Assembly (NCBI GenBank): GCA_002171155.1
Contig: NHHF01000126.1
Coordinates: forward strand, 1 to 39,227
Source: Betaproteobacteria bacterium TMED156
GTDB lineage: Bacteria; Pseudomonadota; Gammaproteobacteria; Burkholderiales; Burkholderiaceae_A
Length of the DNA: 39,227 bases
Direction: 5' to 3'
This document shows, piece after piece, positions 27,711 through 36,363 of this stretch; positions within the stretch are counted from its first letter, which is position 1; each line of letters starts with the position of its first letter. A program made the position numbers and the translations under genes. Under the pieces are notes generated by a model, which saw only the letters and a program-made list of their open reading frames with translations, was not told the DNA's origin and did not search any database.

Positions 27711-28241
27711 TCAAGATAGCAATGAAGACTTGAGTCTATTTATTCTAGATCTTATTGAACCATCAAGTACCTTATCTCCTATTTCAATCCTAACTCCACC
27801 TAGAAGACTCTGGTCAACTATTACTTCTGCTTCTAATTTTTTTTTGTATTTTGATTCAAGTTTGTTTAGCAAGTTATCAAGCTCTTCATGTTCCAAATCG
27901 AAAGCCGTAATTATTTTGACATTTGTAATTCCATTGTGTGAGTTCATCATTTTCTTATATTGGACATAAATTTCATTCAAAACATTTAAACGCGAATTGA
28001 TAGAAATTTCATAAATAAATTTTTCAAATTCTTTACTTTGATTATCACCTAGAATTTCCATAATAAACTTAGCATGTAAATTTTTATTTTTTAATGGGTC
28101 ACTTATGTATCTTTGAAAATTACTGTTCGAAATGATTTTATCAACAGTCTCTAAAAGTTTTGTAAAATCTAAAGACTTTTCTAGTGAAATATCAAGCAGC
28201 GCATTTGCATAGGGTCTAGCTAATGTGGCAAATTCGGGCAT
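27711..28241 (-). CDS. atpH: F1 ATP synthase delta subunit
   Basis: Delta joins the top of F1 to the peripheral stalk. Starting at the ATG at 28241, one base after the atpF stop, the protein has 176 residues and opens M-P-E-F-A-T-L-A-R-P-Y-A-N-A-L-L, the usual N-terminal helix pattern. The C-terminus has V-D-x-S-L-L-G-G-V-R-I-E-I-G-D-K-V-L-D-G-S-I, the family signature. An in-frame start at 28259 inside atpF would add six residues and is less likely. Confidence 0.96.
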   Translation of the reverse strand: MPEFATLARPYANALLDISLEKSLDFTKLLETVDKIISNSNFQRYISDPLKNKNLHAKFIMEILGDNQSKEFEKFIYEISINSRLNVLNEIYVQYKKMMNSHNGITNVKIITAFDLEHEELDNLLNKLESKYKKKLEAEVIVDQSLLGGVRIEIGDKVLDGSIRSRINRLKSSLLS

Positions 28242-28242
28242 G

Positions 28243-28713
28243 TCAGAGTTCGGCCTCAATATCTTTTAAAATAGTTGCGTGTAGTTTTTTATCTATTTGA
28301 TTTTTTAATATTTTTTCAGCACCAATCAAGGCCAATTTAGAAACCTCACTTCTTAATTGATCGCGGATTTTAAGAGCTTCATTAGCAGCCTCCTTTCTCG
28401 CATTGTCGATAATGGTTTGAGCTTCTATGTCTGCTTTTAACTTCGCTTCATCAATTATTATTGATGCTCTTTTTTCTGCATCTGATATTCTATTTTGTAC
28501 TTTATCATTGAGTAACTTCATCTCTTGCTTTACCTTGTTTTCAGTTAGTAAAAGTTGTTCTTTACTCTTTTCAGAAGCTTCAAGACCCTCAGCAATTTTG
28601 CGAGTTCTTTCGTCAATTGCTTGCATAATTGGCGGCCAAACAAAACGCATGGTGAACCAAGCTAGGATGAAAAAAACAACCAGTTGGGCTATAAGAGTTG
28701 CGTTCAAATTCAT
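28243..28713 (-). CDS. atpF: Fo ATP synthase b subunit
   Basis: The 156-residue peripheral stalk subunit has one N-terminal transmembrane helix (about 5-24) with M-N-L-N-A-T-L-I-A-Q and R-F-V-W-P-P-I-M, then a long charged, Ala-rich right-handed coiled coil to the end. Two copies form the stator. Length and position between atpE and atpH are canonical. Confidence 0.97.
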   Translation of the reverse strand: MNLNATLIAQLVVFFILAWFTMRFVWPPIMQAIDERTRKIAEGLEASEKSKEQLLLTENKVKQEMKLLNDKVQNRISDAEKRASIIIDEAKLKADIEAQTIIDNARKEAANEALKIRDQLRSEVSKLALIGAEKILKNQIDKKLHATILKDIEAEL

Positions 28714-28742
28714 ATGAGAAACTCCTTACTAATATTTTCGAA

Positions 28743-29030
<288 letters not shown>

Positions 29031-29858
29031 TTAATGAGATTCATGTGCCTGACCAATATAAACCAGCGTAAGCATCATGAAAATAAAAGCTTGAAGTGTG
29101 ATTATTAAGATATGAAATAGTGCCCAGACAGTTCCTGCAATAACGTGGCCAACAAATCCAAAAAGGGTGGCACTTCCACCCAAAAGAGCAATAAGAACAA
29201 ATATCAACTCACCTGCATACATGTTGCCAAACAACCTCATACCTATGGAAAATGTTTTGGCGACAAACTCAATGATATTTAATCCCAGGTTAAATACCCA
29301 CAAAAGAGGGTTAGAACCAAAAGGAGCAAATAATAATTCTTTAATAAATCCCGATACACCTTTAATTTTTAAATTGTAATACATCATAAGTATGAATACA
29401 CCCAGGGCTAATCCCATCGTTCCGTTCAAATCAGCTGTAGGTACTATTCTGTGATAGTGAATTACATCCCCTAAGCCAATTGCTTGAAAAACGAAATGCG
29501 GTAAATCTACAGGTAGTAAGTCAAGTGCATTCATAAAGAACACCCACAAAAAAACTGTTAATGCTAATGGAGCTATAAATTTTCGATTACCATGTACTAT
29601 GGATTTTGACTGTTCTTCGACCATTTCGACTATAATCTCAATTGCTGCTTGAAATCTTCCTGGAGTCCCCGATGTGGCTTTTCTTGCTGCAAGCCATAAC
29701 AAAAATATTGATAAGAGGCCTGTAAATAAACCCCAAAATACTGTGTCAATATTTATGAATGTTGGATCAAACAATTTAGTTTGCATTTCACCTTGATTAT
29801 TAAGGTGAAGAAGATGATGACCGACGTATTCGGACGAATTCAATTCGCTAGATGCCAT
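29031..29858 (-). CDS. atpB: Fo ATP synthase a subunit
   Basis: Subunit a provides the two ion half-channels facing the c ring. The 275-residue membrane protein holds the essential arginine, Arg208, in [15 protein letters not shown], and the C-terminal [13 protein letters not shown]. The N-terminus is His-rich and hydrophilic (Y-V-G-H-H-L-L-H-L). A 150-base gap separates it from atpI; this AT-rich gap may hold a promoter for the structural genes, but no convincing -35/-10 pair was found. Confidence 0.97.
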   Translation of the reverse strand: MASSELNSSEYVGHHLLHLNNQGEMQTKLFDPTFINIDTVFWGLFTGLLSIFLLWLAARKATSGTPGRFQAAIEIIVEMVEEQSKSIVHGNRKFIAPLALTVFLWVFFMNALDLLPVDLPHFVFQAIGLGDVIHYHRIVPTADLNGTMGLALGVFILMMYYNLKIKGVSGFIKELLFAPFGSNPLLWVFNLGLNIIEFVAKTFSIGMRLFGNMYAGELIFVLIALLGGSATLFGFVGHVIAGTVWALFHILIITLQAFIFMMLTLVYIGQAHESH

Positions 29859-30011
29859 AGAGTTTTATAAAAGTTATTTACAATCGAAAACTAATTATCC
29901 CAACATGTAGAAATTGTAATTAAAAGTTAATGTAACTAAAATTTGCTACACTTAATCAACTCTCCATTTTGCTATATAAAACTTTGCTTTGCAACCATGC
30001 GATTGATTAAT

Positions 30012-30364
30012 TTATTTAACTCTTGAGAATAAAGGAATTAGATAAATAGCCTTTAGACTGCTAAAAAGACCCACTAAAAGTACTATCCAACTTACGTTTG
30101 CTATTAATTTAGATATTAAGAATATAAGCGAAATTATAAGAATCACTTTTATACCTTCAAATAAGAAAAACAAAATTAGTCTTATACTGTTATCTATGTT
30201 GAAATGTGTTAATAACCTAAGATTTATTGCAAACAATAAATTGGGCACGCAGTTTACTAGATAACCTAGTATAAAGCTAATTGTTTCTGTAATGTTGAGA
30301 AAAAAAAACACGTAAAAAGTCCCAACACTAAAAAAATTAATTGAACAACTAAATACTGAACCAT
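30012..30364 (-). CDS. atpI: ATP synthase assembly protein AtpI, frameshifted at a homopolymer
   Basis: AtpI helps assemble the c ring and has been linked to ion uptake. The natural ATG at 30364 opens a frame with the family's first helix (Y-L-V-V-Q-L-I-F-L-V-L-G-L-F), but it stops early. The remaining conserved part, I-S-F-I-L-G-Y-L-V-N-C-V-P-N-L-L-F-A and two further helices, is in another frame that ends at 30012. The junction is a nine-base run of T on the coding strand (A at 30300-30308); one extra T joins the two into a protein of about 117 residues with four hydrophobic helices. A frame open from a TTG at 30383 inside parB is not thought to be the real start. Error, slippage or true decay are possible. 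Confidence 0.75.
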
Positions 30365-30366
30365 AA

Positions 30367-31236
30367 TTACTTTTCTGTGACAAAACTAATTTTTTTTAGA
30401 AAGCCTTCAAATTCGTCATTAGAGGAGAAGGCAACTGAAACTACCCCTTGTTTTGGATTTTTTAATTTGATAGAAACTTCAAGGTTTAAAAAATCTGATA
30501 ACTCTTGTTCTAATTTTTTCGTGTCTTGATTTCGGATGTCATTTTTTTCTTTTACAAACAACTTGTTTCTATTTGACAAAAGTTCTTTTACTTTTTTTTC
30601 TGTTTGGCGCACTGATAAATTTGAGTCAATGATTTGTTGAGCAAGCAAAATCTGTCTACTTTTTTGTAAGGAGAGCAATGCTCGAACGTGACCTTGCTCA
30701 ATTAAACCTCTTAATAACATATTTTGAACTTCCTTTTCAGAATTTAACAATCTTAACAAATTGCTAACAGCAACTCGCGACTTTCCAAGAGATTCAGCGA
30801 CTTTTGCATGGGTAAGTTCAAAATCTTTTACTAATTTATCAATGCCTTTAGCCTCTTCAATAGGGTTTAAATCTTTTCTTTGCAAATTTTCTACAAGGGC
30901 CATTTCTAAAGCGGCTTTGTCGTCAACATCTTTAATATTCACAGGGATTTCTTTCAAACCTGCTATTTGTGATGCCCTCCACCTTCTCTCACCTGCGATT
31001 ATTTCATAATATTCCCCATCAATTTTTCTTACAAGTATGGGCTGAAGAACTCCTTGAGATTTTATAGCTTGAGCAAGTCCTTTTATGGTTTGTTTTTCTA
31101 TTTCTCCCCTTGGTTGGGATGAGCCAGGTCTAATTTTGTTTATGGGTAAAAGTTTAAGACCTGATTTGTTGTCAACTTGATTTTGACCTAGCAAAACATC
31201 AAGTCCCCTTCCAAGTCCTTTTCTTCTTAAATTCAA
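30367..31236 (-). CDS. parB: chromosome partitioning protein ParB
   Basis: ParB binds parS and spreads as a CTP-dependent clamp to organise the origin region. The 289-residue protein starts K-G-L-G-R-G-L-D-V-L-L-G, has the CTP-binding box G-E-R-R-W-R-A-S (82-89), E-N-L-Q-R-K-D-L-N-P-I-E-E-A (116-129), and the helix-turn-helix around 141-162. The C-terminal dimerisation domain is present. The start overlaps the parA stop by four bases, and a matching parS site lies at 34624-34639. Confidence 0.96.
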   Translation of the reverse strand: MNLRRKGLGRGLDVLLGQNQVDNKSGLKLLPINKIRPGSSQPRGEIEKQTIKGLAQAIKSQGVLQPILVRKIDGEYYEIIAGERRWRASQIAGLKEIPVNIKDVDDKAALEMALVENLQRKDLNPIEEAKGIDKLVKDFELTHAKVAESLGKSRVAVSNLLRLLNSEKEVQNMLLRGLIEQGHVRALLSLQKSRQILLAQQIIDSNLSVRQTEKKVKELLSNRNKLFVKEKNDIRNQDTKKLEQELSDFLNLEVSIKLKNPKQGVVSVAFSSNDEFEGFLKKISFVTEK

Positions 31237-32024
31237 ACTAACTCCCTTGAGGAATGTTTAATTTTGTTGCTTTTATTCAGCAATTCTTTACCAAATTCGC
31301 TATATGCTTTAGAACCTTTTGAAGTGGAATCATAATACATAATTGGAAGTCCGTGACTCGGAGCTTCTGCAAGCCTAACATTTCTCGGAATCACAGTCCT
31401 GTAAACTTTATCACCGAAGTGGGTAATTAATTGATCGCTAACTTGTTGAGATAGTGTCATCCTTGGATCAAACATCACTCTAAGTATTCCTATTTTGCTG
31501 AGGTTTGGATTTAAATATGAATGAACTCTTTTAATTGAATTTATTAAATCTGAAAGCCCTTCTAATGCATAGTATTCACATTGCATTGGGATTATTACAC
31601 CACTTGATGCACAAAGACCGTTTAGGGTTAACAATGAAAGTGATGGAGGACAATCTATGAACACATAATCATAATTTGTAGTTAATCTATTGATTGAATC
31701 TAGTAGTTTAAATTCTCTCCTATTTTCATCTGCTAATTCAATTTCAGCACCAATTAAGTCTCTGTTAGATGGTAGAAGGTCAAATTTAGAATTAGTTTTT
31801 TTTAAAGCTTTTTCGGGAACACTGATACCCAAAAGAATTTGGTAAACTGTAGTTTCTAAATTTGATTTGTCAACGCCACTGCCCATAGTTGCATTAGCTT
31901 GCGGATCTAAGTCGATTAATAATACTTTTTTTCCAAGGTTTGACAAAGCTGCTGACAAATTTACAGCAGTTGTAGTTTTACCAACTCCTCCCTTTTGGTT
32001 TGCAATTGAAAGAACTATTGTCAT
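31233..32024 (-). CDS. parA: chromosome partitioning ATPase ParA (Soj)
   Basis: ParA is a deviant Walker ATPase that drives segregation of ParB-parS complexes. The 263-residue protein has K-G-G-V-G-K-T-T-T at 11-19, D-L-D-P-Q-A-N-A-T (39-47), the Walker B strand F-I-D-C-P-P-S-L (about 123-130), and V-M-F-D-P-R in the C-terminal half. It lacks the N-terminal DNA-binding domain of plasmid type Ia ParA, so it is a short chromosomal form. It overlaps rsmG by four bases and parB by four bases. Confidence 0.97.
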   Translation of the reverse strand: MTIVLSIANQKGGVGKTTTAVNLSAALSNLGKKVLLIDLDPQANATMGSGVDKSNLETTVYQILLGISVPEKALKKTNSKFDLLPSNRDLIGAEIELADENRREFKLLDSINRLTTNYDYVFIDCPPSLSLLTLNGLCASSGVIIPMQCEYYALEGLSDLINSIKRVHSYLNPNLSKIGILRVMFDPRMTLSQQVSDQLITHFGDKVYRTVIPRNVRLAEAPSHGLPIMYYDSTSKGSKAYSEFGKELLNKSNKIKHSSRELV

Positions 32025-32709
32025 TTTTTTATATGTTTTCGCAATAATTTTTTAAAAAAAACGATTTCTTTACTCGAGACATTTTTGTCAATAAATATTG
32101 GTTTTTTATCAATAACCTCAAAATTTATTTTATCTAATGAATTTTGATTTACATTTAAACTTTTGGAAACAGTAGTCATTATCATCCATAATGCATTTTT
32201 AGATGTAATTTCCTCTGTAAAAGATAAAAATTTTAAACAATCACTAAAAGCCCTACTAACAATAACATCAAAATTTTGCTGTCTAATATTTCTAACATCA
32301 TTGTGAATTGTAATAACTCTCTCTCCTAAATCAAGTGACCCTATTGCATGATTGAGAAATGCTATTTTTTTCAAAATCTTTTCAATTAGTACAACATCTA
32401 AGTTTGGTTCTAAAATTGCCCAAATTATTCCGGGTACACCGTTCCCTGTTCCAATATCCGCTACGACAATTTTTTTTGGCTTGTTGATTTTAATTTTTTT
32501 TTTAAAGGTATTAAAGACTTGAAAGAATCAATGACATGATGCCTAACTAAAAGATCCTCATTAGAGTGCGCAGTAAGATTGTGAATTTTGTTCCATTTAT
32601 TTAATAAAAACAAATATTTACAAATCGAAATATTTGTTTCTTGTGTTAACTCTATGTTGTTTTTTCTGGTGTGGAGTTCTAAGCTTTTTTTAAATATATC
32701 AATTTTCAT
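32021..32709 (-). CDS. rsmG: 16S rRNA m7G527 methyltransferase RsmG, frameshifted
   Basis: RsmG (GidB) adds 7-methylguanosine at G527 of 16S rRNA. The ATG at 32709 opens a frame with the N-terminal helical domain ([11 protein letters not shown]) that stops at 32461. The rest continues in another frame, beginning with SAM motif [11 protein letters not shown] and including V-S-R-A-F, and ends at 32021. One extra A in either the ten-base A-run (T at 32494-32503) or the eight-base run (T at 32470-32477) restores a single protein of about 229 residues. It lies between mnmG, whose 3' end it overlaps by 11 bases, and parA. rsmG is not essential in many bacteria, so real inactivation is possible; an error or slippage is equally compatible. 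Confidence 0.85.
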
Positions 32710-34609
32710 CTATTTCTACTTTCACTCTCTTGTTATATTTTTTTATAAAAATAGATAAAATTGAAATAGCTGCTGGTGTAACACCAGATATTCTTGAAGC
32801 TTGAGACAAAGTTAAGGGCTTAATTTTCTTTAATTTACTCAGAGACTCAGTTGAAAGTCCTTTTGCCTCATCATAATTAAAATTGACCGGTATTAAAGTC
32901 TCACCTATTTTCTTTAGCTGTTCTATTTCTTTGTTCTGTTTGTTTATATACCCTTGGTATTTAGCTTGGACCTCGATTTGAAATTTTATATCATCATCTA
33001 ATAATTTTATGTTTCTAAGTTTGTTAGAGATAATTTTTTCTACATCTTCAAAATTTACATTAGGTCTTTTTAGGAAATCAAAAGCGCTAATTTCTTTTGA
33101 CAATCCAGTTTCATATTCTTGCATCAAGTGTTTCTTTATTTTTTCAGTTGGTTTTATCTTAAGGCTCATAAGTGACTTTTTTGCCTGTTCAATTATATCT
33201 TTTTTAGCTATTAAACTTTTAAACTTATCTTCTGTTACTAACCCAAAGTTGTAAGCCAACTCAGTAAGTCGAAAATCTGCATTGTCCTCCCTAAGACTTA
33301 ATCTATATTCTGCCCTGCTAGTAAACATTCTATATGGTTCTGTTACTCCTAAAGTCACAAGGTCATCTACCATAACTCCAATATAAGATTGGCTTCTGCT
33401 TGGAACCCACTCTTGCTTTTGAATAGAAGATCTTGCAGCATTTAAACCTGCTAAAAGTCCTTGAGCTGCTGCCTCCTCATAACCTGTAGTTCCATTGATT
33501 TGGCCAGCAAAATATAAATTTTTAATTGTTTTTGTTTCGAGAGTTGGCTTTAAATTTCTTGGGTCAAAGTAATCATACTCAATCGCATAACCAGGACGTA
33601 AAATATGAGCTCTGTTAAGACCGTCAATAGAGCGAACGAACTCGAGTTGAACTTCAAATGGAAGGCTTGTTGAGATTCCATTGGGATATATTTCTGAAGT
33701 GCTTATCCCCTCAGGTTCAAGAAAAATTTGATGACTATCTTTTTCTGAAAATTTTACAACTTTATCTTCTATCGATGGACAATATCTAGGGCCTATTCCA
33801 GAAATATTACCAGAAAAAATTGGTGATTTATGAAGTGCTTTGAGAATAATATCGTGGGTTTTTTGTCTTGTCTTTGCTATCCAACAACATTTCTGTTTAG
33901 GGGAATTTTCAGTTAATGAGGAAGATGAGAAAAAAGGAATTGGAGAGTCACCCCATTGTTCTTCTAATTTAGAAAAATCTATAGAATTCCCGTCAATTCT
34001 TGGTGGGGTACCAGTTTTTAATCTTTGCCTTTTGAATCCATAGTTATCCATTGATGTAGCTAATTCTATAGATGAAGGGTCACCTGCCCTACCAGCTGAA
34101 TAATTATTCTCGCCAATATGAACTTTACCATTCAAAAAAGTGCCTGCGGTAAGAACGACACAATCACTGAAAAACTCTATGTTTGTAGAGGTAACAACTC
34201 CATTAATTTGACTGTGTGAGATCATAAATCGCGAAACTGCATCACTAAATAATTCGAGATTCTTTTGATTTTCTATTACCGACCGAACTACTTTTTTATA
34301 AATACTTCTATCAGCTTGAACCCTTGTTGCTGTCACAGCCGCACCTTTAGATTCGTTTAATTTTCTAAAATGTATGCCTGCGAGGTCCGCGGCTTTTCCC
34401 ATCGCCCCCCCCAAAGCCTCTATTTCTTTAACTAAATGACCTTTACCAACACCACCAATTGAGGGGTTACACGACATTTGCCCAAGAGAGTCTATATTAT
34501 GAGTAATCAAAAGAGTTGAGCAACCAATTCTTGCAGAGGCCAGTGCTGCTTCAGTGCCTGCATGACCACCACCAACAACAATAACTTTGTATTTTTTTTT
34601 ATATCTCAT
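32699..34609 (-). CDS. mnmG: tRNA uridine-5-carboxymethylaminomethyl modification enzyme MnmG (GidA)
   Basis: MnmG works with MnmE to modify the wobble uridine of several tRNAs, using FAD, NADH and a folate carbon. The 636-residue protein has the FAD motif G-G-G-H-A-G-T-E-A (13-21), the conserved [13 protein letters not shown], the N-E-S-K-G-A-A-V region, [12 protein letters not shown], and the C-terminal helical domain with R-I-S-G-V-T-P-A. The ATG at 34609 gives the normal N-terminus; an in-frame TTG at 34621 is less likely. A parS site lies immediately upstream (34624-34639). mnmE is also in this window. Confidence 0.97.
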   Translation of the reverse strand: MRYKKKYKVIVVGGGHAGTEAALASARIGCSTLLITHNIDSLGQMSCNPSIGGVGKGHLVKEIEALGGAMGKAADLAGIHFRKLNESKGAAVTATRVQADRSIYKKVVRSVIENQKNLELFSDAVSRFMISHSQINGVVTSTNIEFFSDCVVLTAGTFLNGKVHIGENNYSAGRAGDPSSIELATSMDNYGFKRQRLKTGTPPRIDGNSIDFSKLEEQWGDSPIPFFSSSSLTENSPKQKCCWIAKTRQKTHDIILKALHKSPIFSGNISGIGPRYCPSIEDKVVKFSEKDSHQIFLEPEGISTSEIYPNGISTSLPFEVQLEFVRSIDGLNRAHILRPGYAIEYDYFDPRNLKPTLETKTIKNLYFAGQINGTTGYEEAAAQGLLAGLNAARSSIQKQEWVPSRSQSYIGVMVDDLVTLGVTEPYRMFTSRAEYRLSLREDNADFRLTELAYNFGLVTEDKFKSLIAKKDIIEQAKKSLMSLKIKPTEKIKKHLMQEYETGLSKEISAFDFLKRPNVNFEDVEKIISNKLRNIKLLDDDIKFQIEVQAKYQGYINKQNKEIEQLKKIGETLIPVNFNYDEAKGLSTESLSKLKKIKPLTLSQASRISGVTPAAISILSIFIKKYNKRVKVEIDEN

Positions 34610-34623
34610 AAATAAGCTCAAAA

Positions 34624-34639
34624 TGTTTCACGTGGAACA
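34624..34639. promoter_or_regulatory. parS: parS centromere-like site bound by ParB
   Basis: TGTTTCACGTGGAACA is a 16-base near-perfect palindrome; only one mirrored base pair (T/G) breaks symmetry. It matches the widely conserved chromosomal parS consensus TGTTTCACGTGAAACA at all but one position. The linked parA and parB genes, and the origin-proximal gene set (mnmG, mnmE, yidC), support the call. It sits 14 bases before the mnmG ATG, so ParB binding could also affect mnmG expression (inference). Confidence 0.92.
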
Positions 34640-34892
34640 TGGTGTAAGAAGAGTTAAATAGTCACACCCAAAGTTTGTCTAATGATCTAGTTAATAATAG
34701 AATCTTTTCATTAAGCCAAAATAAATTTTTTATATTTTATATCAAAAAACCCAAACTTTTTTTAAACAATCAAAAATGGGGCCTATATTAAAGAATATTT
34801 AATAAATCTCCAATTATTTAACAAATTTAGTTTACTAGTAACCCAATAATCTGAAGCTTAACTTCAAAATTAGGAAAGGTAAATTTTTTCGA

Positions 34893-35876
34893 ATGAAACT
34901 TAACCCTCAAATCGCTGTAACCATGGGTGATCCTAGTGGCATCGGACCGGAAATAGCTATTAAGGTTTTATCTGAGAATAAATTCCCCATACTAATATAT
35001 GGAAACTTGGAAATTCTCCTATTAACTGCAGAAAAATTGAAGAGGAAAGTACCAACCAACAAAATTGTGAATACTATTAATCTCACGAAAAATGAGTTTG
35101 ATAAAATTGAATACTCAAGTCCCTCTGCATTAACTGGAAAAATTGCTTTTTCGGCAATCGAAAGTGCGGTAAAAGATTGCATTAACAAGAAAACCAAAGC
35201 TTTAGTAACTGGTCCTATCTCAAAATTAGCTTTGAAACTTGCTGGGCATGATTGGCCGGGGCATACAGAATTATTATCTTACTTGTCGAACCCAGATCAA
35301 CCACCAAATGTTAGGATGATTCTTTTAGACGAAAGTTTCTTAATTGTTCTTAATTCCGTTCATATTTCACTAAAAGAAGCTATTTTAAGTTTAAATCAAG
35401 ATTCTATCCTTAAAACTATTCAAATTACAAACGATTGGATTGAAAGCTATAACATAATAAATCCTCGTTTCTGGTTATCCGCACTTAATCCACATGCTGG
35501 AGAATCAGGGCTATTAGGAAAAGAAGAGATAGAGGTACTTGAACCGGCACTAAAAAAAGCAAGGAAAAAAGGAATAAACATTCATGGTCCTTTCCCAGCT
35601 GATACTCTCTTTATGCAGGTTAAAAAAATGAAAAAAAAATTTCCTCCTTCGGATATAATAATATCTCTTTATCATGACCAAGCTTTAATTCCATTTAAAC
35701 TCGACGGACTTGATAACGGTGTAAACCTCACTGCTGGATTGCCTTTTTTAAGGACAAGTGTCGATCATGGAACCGCATTTGATATTGCAGGCAAAGGCAT
35801 CGCTTCTGAAATTCCCCTTTCTAATGCGATTTTTAAAACTCAACAATTAGTTAATAGATTGAATGATGCAAAATAA
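34893..35876 (+). CDS. pdxA: 4-hydroxythreonine-4-phosphate dehydrogenase PdxA
   Basis: PdxA oxidises 4-phosphohydroxy-threonine in the DXP-dependent pathway to pyridoxal phosphate. The 327-residue protein opens with G-D-P-S-G-I-G-P-E (12-20), has G-H-T-E (123-126), and shows the three metal-binding His positions: His157 (N-S-V-H-I-S), His201 (N-P-H-A-G-E-S-G) and His261 (Y-H-D-Q-A-L). Length is typical. It diverges from mnmG across an AT-rich gap of about 250 bases and its 3' end overlaps the asparaginase start by 14 bases. Confidence 0.96.
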   Translation: MKLNPQIAVTMGDPSGIGPEIAIKVLSENKFPILIYGNLEILLLTAEKLKRKVPTNKIVNTINLTKNEFDKIEYSSPSALTGKIAFSAIESAVKDCINKKTKALVTGPISKLALKLAGHDWPGHTELLSYLSNPDQPPNVRMILLDESFLIVLNSVHISLKEAILSLNQDSILKTIQITNDWIESYNIINPRFWLSALNPHAGESGLLGKEEIEVLEPALKKARKKGINIHGPFPADTLFMQVKKMKKKFPPSDIIISLYHDQALIPFKLDGLDNGVNLTAGLPFLRTSVDHGTAFDIAGKGIASEIPLSNAIFKTQQLVNRLNDAK

Positions 35877-36363
35877 TATAAAAGTGATCTCATGCGGTGG
35901 TACTTTTGAAAAAATATATGATCCCATATCAGGGGATCTAGCTTTTAAAACAAGTCAACTTAAAAATTTATTTCTTAAAGCTAGGTTGTTTACTAACATA
36001 AATTTTGAGTGTTTAATGATGATTGACAGCTTGGATATGGAAAATTTTCATCGTAGAAAAATTGCAGAACGCATTAAAAAAAGTAAGGAAGAAAAACTAT
36101 TAGTTATCCATGGCACTGACACAATGGTCGAAACAAGTTACGAAATAAAAAAATCTATTCGCAAAACACAATGCGTCATCTTAACTGGTGCCATGGTTCC
36201 TGCTAGTATGAAAAACTCTGATGCTTTTTTTAATTTAGGTTTTGCTTTAGCTGCACTAAAATTGTCTGAACCTGGGGTTTGGATTACTATGAATGGTGAA
36301 GTATTTAAGCATTCACAAGTCAAGAAAAACACTGATTTAGGTTTATTTGAAAGTTTGAATTAG
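35863..36363 (+). CDS. short asparaginase-domain protein
   Basis: The 166-residue protein matches only the N-terminal catalytic half of bacterial L-asparaginases: nucleophile Thr14 in C-G-G-T-F-E-K, S-L-D-M (56-59), second catalytic T-D in H-G-T-D-T-M (83-88), and L-T-G-A-M-V-P (107-113). It ends shortly after N-G-E-V-F. Stand-alone single-domain members of this length occur in betaproteobacteria, so this looks like a complete small family rather than a truncation. Whether it hydrolyses asparagine is unknown, because full enzymes need the C-terminal domain for oligomer contacts. It is coupled to pdxA by overlap, and its stop abuts the mnmE stop. Confidence 0.82.
   Translation: MMQNNIKVISCGGTFEKIYDPISGDLAFKTSQLKNLFLKARLFTNINFECLMMIDSLDMENFHRRKIAERIKKSKEEKLLVIHGTDTMVETSYEIKKSIRKTQCVILTGAMVPASMKNSDAFFNLGFALAALKLSEPGVWITMNGEVFKHSQVKKNTDLGLFESLN

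Noticed and set aside
27559..27969. 136-residue plus-strand open frame over atpA/atpH
   Set aside because: It is antisense to two strongly conserved ATP synthase genes; Ser/Leu-rich composition is typical of such a shadow.
30012..30383. TTG at 30383 as the atpI start
   Set aside because: It lies inside parB and yields a polar N-terminus; the ATG at 30364 in the other frame gives the family helix, which points to a frameshift.
34640..34892. AT-rich gap between mnmG and pdxA as oriC
   Set aside because: No TTATNCACA-type DnaA boxes were seen, only a small inverted repeat (TGAAG/CTTCA near 34852). Gene order points to the origin beyond the right edge, past yidC. The gap probably holds divergent promoters.
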